From the NCBI GenBank assembly GCA_024691145.1, contig JAILNW010000098.1, positions 1-14,134 of the forward strand: a stretch of DNA of 14,134 bases, written 5' to 3'. The translations under genes were made by a program, and so were the position numbers. This DNA is from Lachnospiraceae bacterium (GTDB lineage Bacteria > Bacillota > Clostridia > Lachnospirales > Lachnospiraceae). The notes below the pieces were generated by a model. The model was not told the origin of the DNA. It searched no databases and saw nothing but the letters and a program-made list of their open reading frames with translations. Shown here piece by piece: positions 7,695 through 14,134 of this stretch (its first letter is position 1; each line of letters begins with the position of its first letter).

Positions 7695-9000
7695 CTTTTA
7701 ATGAACATATAAAACATATTACTCCGTTATTCCAGTTAGCTTCTATATCGCCTTTATACTGCTTAACGATACTTTCAGCAATTGAAAGACCTATTCCATA
7801 TCCGCCTTTATCTATATTATGTGATTGGTCCGCTCTGTAAAATCTCTCAAAGAATCTTGAGCAGTCAAGCTGTGAACCATCTTTATAATCATTGGATACT
7901 GTAAATTTAATATTTTTTCCTTTTTGTATTAATGTTACTATTATATTGCCACCATCATCGCAATACTTTATAGCATTATCTATAAGAAGTGTAACTAACT
8001 GTGACATTTTTGCCTGATCAGCTCTGAATATTATATTTTCAGGTATGTTTCTCTCCATCTTTATCTCTTTTTTCAAAGCAACAGGTTCAAAGTTTCCAAC
8101 AACTTCATTCATAACATTAGACATATTTACATCTATAAGGCTTTCTGTATTTTCTATCTCCTCTGCCTTTGATATTGTAATAAGATTCTGTATAAGTCCT
8201 GTAAGATGTTCTATCTGATTTAGCGTTGACTTGTTCCAGTCATTCTCTCCATTCATAAGCATATCAAGTTCTGTATTTGCCCTTATAACAGAAAGTGGTG
8301 TTTTTAATTCGTGTCCGGCATTTGTAAGGAACTGCTTTTGTCTTTCAGCATTTTTTATTTCCGGTGCAATCATCTGCCATGATAATATTCTTACAAGTAC
8401 ATATGCCGCTATTGAACCCAAGAAGCAAAACAACAGTATAATATTAAGCAGTCGCTGTGTTGATGACAAGATAGTTGTACAGTCAAGGAAAACTACAATC
8501 TTTCCTTTATCTTTATTGCCAATCATATAGAAAAAGGTATCAACATTTCCAAAGGTTTTGTTTTTGTCTATAACCTTATTACCATACTCAACAGCTCTTT
8601 CAGCAGATATATACTGCATTCTTTCAACATTAAAATTATTCTGTTTGCCATCCTCATCATAACTTACCCAGAAGAATAATATAGAGTCTATACTCTCTGA
8701 TGAATTATCAAATCCAGTATGAAATAATGTAACAAATAAGTCATCTACGTAGTTTTTTCTCTCTTCTTCTTCTTTTTTATTTTTAATATTCTCAATGGCT
8801 TCTTTTTTTGCCTCTTCCCTTGGAGGTATAACACCTCCCACATCAACAAGGTATGTTAAAACCGCCTTTATCTGTGCCCTTGTACCGTGAAGATTCATGA
8901 AATATATTGCGGTTCCCATAAATAGCATTACTGCAAGGAATGCTAAAAATGCTGAAAATATAAACTTATATCTAAGATGATTTATAGCCTTTTCACTCAT
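7687..9000 (-). CDS. sensor histidine kinase of a two-component system
   Basis: A 437-residue membrane sensor kinase. It has a first transmembrane segment at about 13-35, an outside region of about 150 residues and a second segment at about 184-205. Only about 24 residues then separate it from the HisKA box NAGHELKTPLSV, with phospho-acceptor H230, so a full HAMP linker seems absent. The ATPase domain has its N box at LIDNAIKY (N342) and its G box at GGYGIGLS (about 399-406), preceded by FFERFYRADQSH. The outside region begins with a highly charged, probably helical stretch (about 61-86, rich in Lys and Glu); the ligand is unknown. GGAGGG lies 6 bases before the ATG. The gene follows its response regulator by 16 bases and is the third gene of the synthetase-regulator-kinase operon. 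Confidence 0.93.
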   Translation of the reverse strand: MSEKAINHLRYKFIFSAFLAFLAVMLFMGTAIYFMNLHGTRAQIKAVLTYLVDVGGVIPPREEAKKEAIENIKNKKEEEERKNYVDDLFVTLFHTGFDNSSESIDSILFFWVSYDEDGKQNNFNVERMQYISAERAVEYGNKVIDKNKTFGNVDTFFYMIGNKDKGKIVVFLDCTTILSSTQRLLNIILLFCFLGSIAAYVLVRILSWQMIAPEIKNAERQKQFLTNAGHELKTPLSVIRANTELDMLMNGENDWNKSTLNQIEHLTGLIQNLITISKAEEIENTESLIDVNMSNVMNEVVGNFEPVALKKEIKMERNIPENIIFRADQAKMSQLVTLLIDNAIKYCDDGGNIIVTLIQKGKNIKFTVSNDYKDGSQLDCSRFFERFYRADQSHNIDKGGYGIGLSIAESIVKQYKGDIEANWNNGVICFICSLKGM

Positions 9001-9016
9001 AAAAACCCTCCGAAAC

Positions 9017-9679
9017 TTAATCTAACTTATATCCATTTTCCATGTCTCCAACAATCTCCACAGAAGAAGATACGGCAAACAGTTTTCTTTTAAGATATGA
9101 AATATATAGGGATACCGTATCTGGTTTTACTGCCCCATCATTATTCCAGACTTTCTCTATAAGATATGGTACTTCTAAATACCTTTCATTATTTAGTATA
9201 AGAACCTGTAAAAGTTCAAACTCCTTTATTGATAAGCGTACTGTATTCTCTGAACTTAGTTCAAGAGAAGCCGCATTAAGTTTTATATTCTTATATGTAA
9301 GATCATTTGTAGAGTAATCTGTTTTTCTTCTTGTAAGTGCTCTGACTCTTGCAAGAAGTTCTTTTATGGCAAATGGCTTTGTAAGGTAGTCATCTGCTCC
9401 TGCATCCAGTCCTGCAACCCTGTCTTCAATCTCTGACTTTGCAGTAAGCATAAGCACTGGTGTTAAAATGTGCTTCTCCCTTAAAGTAGTAAGTACTTCT
9501 ATTCCGTCTTTTTTAGGCATCATCACATCTAATATAATACAGTCATATGAATCTACATCAAGATGCTCTAAGGCCTCTTGTCCATCAAAAACATTATCAA
9601 CATCATATTCTTCATGTTTTAATACAGTTGTAAGGGCATTGTTCAAATCAATTGTGTCTTCTGCTAATAATATCTTCAT
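9017..9679 (-). CDS. OmpR/PhoB-type response regulator
   Basis: A 220-residue response regulator. The receiver domain has the acidic pair E7/D8, phospho-acceptor D51 (IILDVMMPKKDG), T79 (MLTAKS) and K101 (DDYLTKPF). The C-terminal winged helix (about 125-220) includes LSIKEFELLQVL and the recognition region KPDTVSLYISYLKRKL. It should bind DNA as a dimer when phosphorylated by the kinase encoded just downstream. AGAGGAA precedes the ATG. It lies 18 bases after the small alarmone synthetase gene, so all three genes probably share the promoter near 10330. Its targets are unknown; the divergent promoters of the alarmone region are obvious candidates. Confidence 0.95.
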   Translation of the reverse strand: MKILLAEDTIDLNNALTTVLKHEEYDVDNVFDGQEALEHLDVDSYDCIILDVMMPKKDGIEVLTTLREKHILTPVLMLTAKSEIEDRVAGLDAGADDYLTKPFAIKELLARVRALTRRKTDYSTNDLTYKNIKLNAASLELSSENTVRLSIKEFELLQVLILNNERYLEVPYLIEKVWNNDGAVKPDTVSLYISYLKRKLFAVSSSVEIVGDMENGYKLD

Positions 9680-9697
9680 ATAATTCCTCTTTTCCTA

Positions 9698-10291
9698 TTA
9701 ATTTAAAAAGATCATATCTCTGATAGTCTGCATTGAAAGATCTGTTGATGCCAGTTCGTCTGCGCATCTTTTTAATTCTGAAACAATAAGTTCTGTGCTT
9801 GCTCCAACTTCTTTTTTATATTTCAAATGATGCTCTAATGCAGCCCATGTATCCATAGATATTGTTCTAAGCTGAATCTCTGCAAAAAATCTGTTATTCA
9901 TCTTTATTATCATATGATAACTTCTGTAGCCATTAGGTTTTGAGTGTCTTATATAATCCTTTTCTTCTACTACTTCGTACTTCCCGGATTCCTTAATATA
10001 ATTTCTTATGGCATATACATCATCGACAAATGCGCATACAATTCTTACACCTATTGCATCCTTTATTTCCACTAAAGCAGAATTCATATTTACAGGAAAT
10101 CCTTTTCTTACACACTTCTCACGCATGCTTTCTTCTTTCTTTATACGTGTAAGGTAATGCTCAACAGGATCCATGCCTATCTTTACTTTAAGTTCTTTTC
10201 TCATATTTTCAATATACTCTGAAAGTTCTCTTACTGTCTCTTCCATGGCAGGCATATTGTCACCATATATACTTGATACATTATTATCCAT
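9698..10291 (-). CDS. small alarmone synthetase, (p)ppGpp synthetase (RelQ/RelP type)
   Basis: A 197-residue single-domain RelA/SpoT synthetase, which transfers pyrophosphate from ATP to GDP or GTP. It starts with a helical region (about 14-40), then DPVEHYLTRIKKEESMREK (about 41-59). The catalytic motifs are intact: DAIGVRIV (D78, R83), the ring-stacking tyrosine of NGYRSYH (Y122), AEIQLRT (E138, R142) and ALEHHLKYK. No HD hydrolase, TGS or ACT domain is present, and the length matches small synthetases. AGGAA sits 8 bases before the ATG. It heads an operon with a response regulator and histidine kinase, which ties alarmone production to an external signal by co-expression, and it is divergent from a RelA/SpoT homologue able to degrade the product. 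RelQ and RelP types are not separable by eye. Confidence 0.92.
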   Translation of the reverse strand: MDNNVSSIYGDNMPAMEETVRELSEYIENMRKELKVKIGMDPVEHYLTRIKKEESMREKCVRKGFPVNMNSALVEIKDAIGVRIVCAFVDDVYAIRNYIKESGKYEVVEEKDYIRHSKPNGYRSYHMIIKMNNRFFAEIQLRTISMDTWAALEHHLKYKKEVGASTELIVSELKRCADELASTDLSMQTIRDMIFLN

Positions 10292-10322
10292 AAGCAGTTT
10301 CCTTTCTTTACGTTATAATATC

Positions 10323-10351
10323 AGTATAGCACAATTGTGTGTTTAATTTAA
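10323..10351 (-). promoter_or_regulatory. promoter for the synthetase-regulator-kinase operon
   Basis: On the minus strand an extended -10, TGC TATACT (10323-10331), follows a weak -35 TTAAAT (10346-10351) with a 17-base spacer. The spacer contains the perfect palindrome CACAATTGTG (10330-10339), a candidate operator. The start codon is about 32 bases from the -10 box. Confidence 0.55.
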
Positions 10352-10439
10352 GTCTTTTATTTCTTGTGTGAGATTTCCATGTGACTTTCATGTTTTATAT
10401 TATACATATAGAGGAAAACAAATACAAGTGATTATTATT

Positions 10440-10650
10440 GGGGGATAAAAATCAGGTATATATTTCACTCTAAGGGAATATAGTTTAATTATGGGGTTAT
10501 TAAAAGAAAGTATCGGAAAGCACAATTACTGGGGAGTAATTGTAATTGGTTAGTTTTATACTTGGAACTATTAAAAGGGGACCGAAAGATTAAAAAATTG
10601 TTCGTGGAAAATAAAAAGAGTGGATCAGCTGCTACGTCCACTTTTTTTAT
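10440..10650 (+). ncRNA. candidate structured small RNA of unknown class
   Basis: This stretch has no convincing reading frame but folds as a nested rod. The pairs are TTCACTCT 10464-10471 with AGAGTGGA 10617-10624 (one G-U), TTTAAT 484-489 with ATTAAA 589-594, GGT 495-497 with ACC 581-583, AAGTAT 508-513 with ATACTT 558-563, and ACAATTACT 522-530 with AGTAATTGT 535-543 around a GGGG loop (offsets from 10000). It ends in a strong terminator, and the next gene has its own promoter, so a free-standing RNA is favoured over a leader. The upstream promoter is weak (a TATTAT near 10398-10403). The outline recalls 6S RNA, but I see no conserved sequence of that or any riboswitch class. The 5' and 3' ends are approximate. 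Confidence 0.35.
10613..10648. terminator. intrinsic terminator ending the intergenic RNA
   Basis: AGTGGA (10619-10624) pairs with TCCACT (10637-10642) around a 12-base loop. Flanking A and T runs can lengthen the stem to about 12 pairs. A T7 tract follows on the plus strand and a TCTTTTTATTTT tract on the minus strand. Its left arm is also complementary to 10464-10471, so two alternative pairings are possible. Confidence 0.75.
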
Positions 10651-10679
10651 TTTGTTCTTAAAAAAATACAAAAAAGTCA

Positions 10680-10708
10680 TTGAATTAGCCTATTACATTT
10701 GGTAAAAT
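10680..10708 (+). promoter_or_regulatory. promoter for the RelA/SpoT homologue
   Basis: TTGAAT (10680-10685) and TAAAAT (10703-10708) are separated by exactly 17 bases, downstream of the terminator and 32 bases before the TTG start codon. It indicates that the gene is transcribed independently of the upstream intergenic RNA. Confidence 0.6.
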
Positions 10709-10740
10709 ATTACAATATCTATTGTTAAGGAAGTGATTTT

Positions 10741-12408
10741 TTGTCTAAAAAGAATCAGGGTATAGATTGTTTATATAAGGAATTTCTCAGTGTACTTGAA
10801 AAAAAGTATACTGATTACGATTTAATTATAGAAGCTTACAATGTTGCTTACGAGTATCACGATGGTCAGAAAAGAAAGTCAGGAGAGCCATATATTATCC
10901 ACCCCATCAGCACTGCGATTATACTTGCTAACTTAGAGGTAGACCAGGCAACTGTTATTGCCGGATTGCTGCATGATACTCTTGAAGATACTGATATATC
11001 TGAAGAACTTATTCGTGAAAAGTTTGGAGAACAGGTTCTGTTTTTAGTTAAAGGTGTTACAAAGCTTGCAACATCTTCAAAGAAAGACAGAAAGATTAAC
11101 AGTTATAGAAATATGCTTAACTGTATGGCTGAAGATTTAAGAGTTCTTATTATCAAACTTGCAGACAGACTTCACAATCTCAGAACACTTAATTTCCAAT
11201 CCAGAGAAAAACAGATTGCAATAGCACAGGAAACACTTGATTTGTACTCTCCTTTAGCTTTGAAGATTGGATTATGTACCATCAAGAATGAACTTGATGA
11301 TTTATCATTTATGTATCTTCATTATGCCAAATATAATGAGATTACAGAAACTATTAATTCAATTTATGAAAAGAAAAAGGACTCAATTAACAGTGTTATT
11401 AATAATATCAAGAATTCCATTACCAGTGTTGATTTTGATATTAACTATGTTCAGAAGCATATCTTCAGTATTTACAGAAAGACCATTAATAACAATTGTT
11501 CCTGTAGTGACGTCTATGACTTCTACTATCTGAGTATTGTAGTTAATGAGATTGAAGACTGTTATAAGATTTTAGGTGAGGTTCACAGAATATATAAGCC
11601 AAAGCAGTCCAGATTTAAGGATTATATTGCCCTTCCTAAGGACAATATGTATCAGGCCATACATACAACAATTATTACTGATCATGGTGCTTTAGTTGAG
11701 TGCCAGATTAAGACGAAGAAGATGCTTGCTATTTCTCATTATGGATTATTATACTTTTTAAAGAATTCTGAATATAATGAGCAGAAGATATATATTCAGA
11801 AGAATATTGAACATATTTTAGACCTTGAGAAAAGCATCTCTAATAATAATGTGTTTATTGATACCATGCGTTCAGAACTTGATATTGTTAACAAGAAGAT
11901 TTACTGTTACACCCCTAAGCAGAAGCTTATTATGCTTCCTTTAGGTTCATGTGTTATTGATTTTGCTTACAGTATTCATTCAGAGCTTGGTGATACTCTT
12001 ACAGGTGCCTTAGTTAATGGTTCACCTGTTGACCCTTACTTTGTTCTTCAGAATGATGATACAGTTGAGATTCTGACTGATGAGAATAAAGATATTACCG
12101 TATGTAAAGAATGGCTTAACCATGCTCGTTCCGACCATGCCATGGTACAGATTAAGAGAGCTCTTGCTTCCATATCTGACGAGCATGAAGAGAAAGTGAA
12201 GTATATACAGATTACTTCATTTTCAAAGTATGTAATAAGTAATATCGTTAACTTTTTAATTGTGCATGAATATTCATTCTCATTTAGTTCCGATATGTCC
12301 AAGAGATGTATATTGTTATGCTACTTCGATTCTCCAAGGGAAGTTGACATGCTTACAGAGTATATAAAGAAGCAGAAGGATGTTGCATATAAAGTATTTT
12401 ATGAATAG
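10741..12408 (+). CDS. short RelA/SpoT homologue: intact HD hydrolase, weakened synthetase, TGS, ACT-like tail
   Basis: A 555-residue RSH protein, shorter than the usual 730-790. The HD (p)ppGpp hydrolase domain is complete: HDGQKRKSGEPY (H40, R45), H54, LLHDTLED (H78, D79, E82, D83) and ADRLHNLRTL (D142, N146). The synthetase region (about 235-345) keeps D260, the bifunctional-type RFKD (291-294), NMYQ (Y304) and E320. It lacks the arginine of the usual GRPKH (here YVQKH) and that of AIRV (here LSIV), and EVQIRT has become ECQIKT, so synthesis is probably weak or lost. TGS spans about 386-447. The last 70 residues alternate strand and helix as in an ACT domain, with no helical or cysteine zinc-finger region. 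The start is TTG, with AAGGAAG 7 bases upstream. It is divergent from the small synthetase operon and probably removes its product. Confidence 0.9.
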   Translation: MSKKNQGIDCLYKEFLSVLEKKYTDYDLIIEAYNVAYEYHDGQKRKSGEPYIIHPISTAIILANLEVDQATVIAGLLHDTLEDTDISEELIREKFGEQVLFLVKGVTKLATSSKKDRKINSYRNMLNCMAEDLRVLIIKLADRLHNLRTLNFQSREKQIAIAQETLDLYSPLALKIGLCTIKNELDDLSFMYLHYAKYNEITETINSIYEKKKDSINSVINNIKNSITSVDFDINYVQKHIFSIYRKTINNNCSCSDVYDFYYLSIVVNEIEDCYKILGEVHRIYKPKQSRFKDYIALPKDNMYQAIHTTIITDHGALVECQIKTKKMLAISHYGLLYFLKNSEYNEQKIYIQKNIEHILDLEKSISNNNVFIDTMRSELDIVNKKIYCYTPKQKLIMLPLGSCVIDFAYSIHSELGDTLTGALVNGSPVDPYFVLQNDDTVEILTDENKDITVCKEWLNHARSDHAMVQIKRALASISDEHEEKVKYIQITSFSKYVISNIVNFLIVHEYSFSFSSDMSKRCILLCYFDSPREVDMLTEYIKKQKDVAYKVFYE

Positions 12409-12416
12409 AGAGAAAA

Positions 12417-12443
12417 AAAAGCTGGAGTTTTGCTCCAACTTTT
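12417..12443. terminator. bidirectional terminator between the RSH and phosphatase genes
   Basis: TGGAG (12423-12427) pairs with CTCCA (12433-12437) across a TTTTG loop. The stem extends after one C-A mismatch through AAAAG/CTTTT. A T tract follows on each strand: TTTTCTTTTT on plus and eight Ts on minus. The minus-strand gene ends at 12448, immediately outside the hairpin. Confidence 0.8.
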
Positions 12444-12447
12444 CTTT

Positions 12448-12996
12448 TTATATCAGTTTCATAAGTTTACAGTTTTCAATTCCTGCTTCCCAGAAGCGCT
12501 CTCTTGGGATGTTTCTAATCTGGCATACAATGCATGAATTCATGGCACCATGTCCCATAATAAGTATGTCTTCTCCCTTTTCAACTAAAGGAAGTGCAAC
12601 TTCCTTTAAAAACTCGCCAGTTCTTTGATAAAGTTCCTCAAGGCTTTCTGTTCCCTCAGCTGTCTCATAATTTCCCGGGTCAAGAAACAACGTTCTTATA
12701 GGGCAGTCTGGTTTCTGATAAATATGATCCATTCCCTCGTACTTTCCAAAGCACATTTCAACAAGCCTCTCATCTTCAATAATTGGAATATCTCTGTCTT
12801 TTAGTAATATATCCGCTGTCTCTCTGGCTCTTATAAGTGGTGAGCAGAAACACTTATCAAAATGAACATCCTTATACTCTTCCCTGGCATCTTCTGCCAT
12901 TTGTCTTCCCTGATCATTAAGAGGAATATTCGTACGCCCCTGAAGTCTGTACTCAAGATTCCAATCTGTCTTTCCATGTCTCATAATATAAAGCAT
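12448..12996 (-). CDS. histidine phosphatase family protein (phosphoglycerate mutase-like)
   Basis: A 182-residue single-domain enzyme of the histidine phosphatase superfamily. The nucleophile motif is MRHGKTDWN (R6, H7, G8), followed by YRLQGRTNIPLND. A second active-site arginine lies in SPLIRARETA (R56 or R58), the proton-donor glutamate in RLVEMCFGKYEG (E80), and the second catalytic histidine in MGHGAMN (H149). All core residues are present, so it should be an active phosphatase. The substrate (sugar phosphate, nucleotide or other) cannot be read from sequence. AGAGGG lies 7 bases before the ATG and overlaps the stop codon of the upstream membrane protein gene (stop TAG at 13008-13010), so the two are co-translated. 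It ends next to a strong bidirectional terminator. Confidence 0.93.
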   Translation of the reverse strand: MLYIMRHGKTDWNLEYRLQGRTNIPLNDQGRQMAEDAREEYKDVHFDKCFCSPLIRARETADILLKDRDIPIIEDERLVEMCFGKYEGMDHIYQKPDCPIRTLFLDPGNYETAEGTESLEELYQRTGEFLKEVALPLVEKGEDILIMGHGAMNSCIVCQIRNIPRERFWEAGIENCKLMKLI

Positions 12997-13007
12997 CTTT
13001 TTTCCCT

Positions 13008-14105
13008 CTACTTTCTTAATTTAAATGTCTTTGGTGCAATATAATAAGCCAAAACTAATGCAATAATTATATAAGCAATCATAAATATAAATGTTCCAGC
13101 TACAAACATCATAGATGCTTTAGCCATATTTGTCATAATCATATAAGATACCAAATAAGTAAATCCCTGAATAAATTTAAACTTAGGATCCTTAACTGAC
13201 ATTTCCGAATCATATGGCTGACACAAGTAGTACAATACAACGTTATGTGTTGAGAAGAATATGCTCAAAACTATTGGTGACAAACCAACTATTATGTAAT
13301 ACATTATGTCAGTTGTGCCACATAAAGCAAGAAAAACTTCAAATCCCAAGGTAATAGTTGCTGCTGGCAAAAGATTAATGAGTATTATAGATTTAAGTCT
13401 TCTTCCGAATAAAGAAGCAATTACCTTAGGCTGTTTGTAAAACCTTAAATTAAGCATCGCCTGATCACAATTTAAAAACATTGCCTGTGTACTGTCTTTT
13501 CCCACATTAATGGCGTACATTATAAATATAATCTTAGGAATAAATAATAAAACAATATTTGCATCATCTTTATTCAAGCCATCTAATACAGCCATAATAA
13601 TAATTCCAATTGCAATAATTAAAATAATTACCGTTTCAATAATTGCTGGTTTCATAAGAATTTTCTTATGTCTCTTTATAAAAAGGTCATTAAACATATC
13701 ATATCCCTTTTTATTACTCTTTGCATTTATGTCAATATTCTTCTTATCTTCCTTTGTTAATTCAAGACTATTCTTTATCTTTACACTATTAAGCTGGGCA
13801 TTTCTCTTATTTCCATCCTTGGTAGAATAAACTATTCTTTCAGATCTTTTATATACAATATAATAATTTTTAAACTTATTAATACGCATTAAAGCTATTA
13901 TACCAATAAAAGTTGTCAGCCCGGTTACTCCTATCAGCACAGTTGAAATTATACTTATATCTACATTGTTCAAAACCAAACTAAAAAGCACTACAACAGA
14001 ACAAATGCCATAAGCTAAAAACATCCATATTTTAATTCCTGTAGAATTGCTTATTGCTTTATTCTTCTGTATTTTTTTGAAATCACAATGCATTTGAATA
14101 TCCAC
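13008..14105 (-). CDS. polytopic membrane protein, ABC-export-permease-like, possibly 5'-truncated
   Basis: The frame encodes up to 365 residues with about eight hydrophobic segments: about 25-45, 50-73, 154-176, 184-204, 235-260, 268-292, 312-330 and 334-356. A lysine-rich hydrophilic loop lies at about 74-150. The stretch NCDQAMLNLRFYKQPKVI (about 212-229) followed by RRLKSIILINLLPA looks like permeases of the putative ABC exporter family, which are usually longer; I hold this assignment loosely. Neither the GTG at 14105 nor the ATG at 14093 has a ribosome binding site, and the same frame is closed upstream by TGA and TAA. Another frame is open from the window edge to 14051, overlapping this one across an A7 tract, so the real gene may begin outside the window and be frameshifted. 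No ATPase gene is visible nearby. It precedes the phosphatase by 11 bases. Confidence 0.6.
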   Translation of the reverse strand: MDIQMHCDFKKIQKNKAISNSTGIKIWMFLAYGICSVVVLFSLVLNNVDISIISTVLIGVTGLTTFIGIIALMRINKFKNYYIVYKRSERIVYSTKDGNKRNAQLNSVKIKNSLELTKEDKKNIDINAKSNKKGYDMFNDLFIKRHKKILMKPAIIETVIILIIAIGIIIMAVLDGLNKDDANIVLLFIPKIIFIMYAINVGKDSTQAMFLNCDQAMLNLRFYKQPKVIASLFGRRLKSIILINLLPAATITLGFEVFLALCGTTDIMYYIIVGLSPIVLSIFFSTHNVVLYYLCQPYDSEMSVKDPKFKFIQGFTYLVSYMIMTNMAKASMMFVAGTFIFMIAYIIIALVLAYYIAPKTFKLRK

Positions 14106-14134
14106 ATATATTCAGTATTTTTAAAACTGATATA

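Noticed and set aside
10440..10650. Known riboswitch, T-box, tmRNA, RNase P or SRP RNA
   Set aside because: I looked for the conserved core sequences I remember for these classes and found none; only a general rod-like outline recalling 6S RNA remains.
10489..10680. 63-residue minus-strand frame in the intergenic region
   Set aside because: It reads through the terminator and has no ribosome binding site or recognisable protein character.
1..14134. CRISPR arrays, insertion sequences, prophage, tRNA or rRNA genes
   Set aside because: No regularly spaced direct repeats, transposase or phage gene products, or tRNA-like cloverleaf with a T-arm motif was seen.

Overview
The window is AT-rich, with Firmicute-type promoters, Shine-Dalgarno sites (GGAGG, AGAGGG, AAGGAG) and protein families. 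The protein content fits a low-GC gut or rumen clostridium, most likely Lachnospiraceae; this is inferred from family resemblance, not from a marker gene. I see no tRNA, rRNA, CRISPR array or insertion sequence.

Left block, minus strand (1-5341). A HipA-like protein kinase is followed one base later by the first half of a heterodimeric ABC exporter, which overlaps the second half by 11 bases. The second half, the one with the catalytically competent ATPase residues, has a single in-frame TAA just after its Q-loop glutamine, so it reads as a nonsense pseudogene. A membrane-anchored protein of unknown family follows and runs off the left edge.

Central block, plus strand (5495-7657). A divergently transcribed SdpI-like membrane protein comes first. 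It is followed by a satD-DUF3307 pair that overlaps by 8 bases and has its own near-consensus promoter set among TGCATA repeats. SatD carries ordered motifs that recall palm-fold nucleotide cyclases and ends in a likely helix-turn-helix.

Alarmone block (7687-12408). A minus-strand operon encodes a small (p)ppGpp synthetase, an OmpR-type response regulator and a histidine kinase. Across a 449-base intergenic region lies a divergent, short RelA/SpoT homologue with an intact HD hydrolase domain, a synthetase domain missing two usual arginines, a TGS domain and an ACT-like tail. The same intergenic region holds a possible free-standing structured RNA ending in a strong terminator, with a separate promoter for the RelA/SpoT gene after it. 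Synthesis and hydrolysis of the alarmone therefore look divided between two opposed transcription units, with the synthetase tied to a two-component system.

Right block, minus strand (12448-14134). A polytopic membrane protein resembling an ABC-type export permease is followed by a histidine-phosphatase-family protein. The membrane protein lacks a clear start, and an overlapping upstream frame suggests its 5' part may be displaced by a frameshift at an A7 tract. Two of the convergent gene junctions (7.68 kb and 12.43 kb) carry hairpins that can terminate transcription in both directions.
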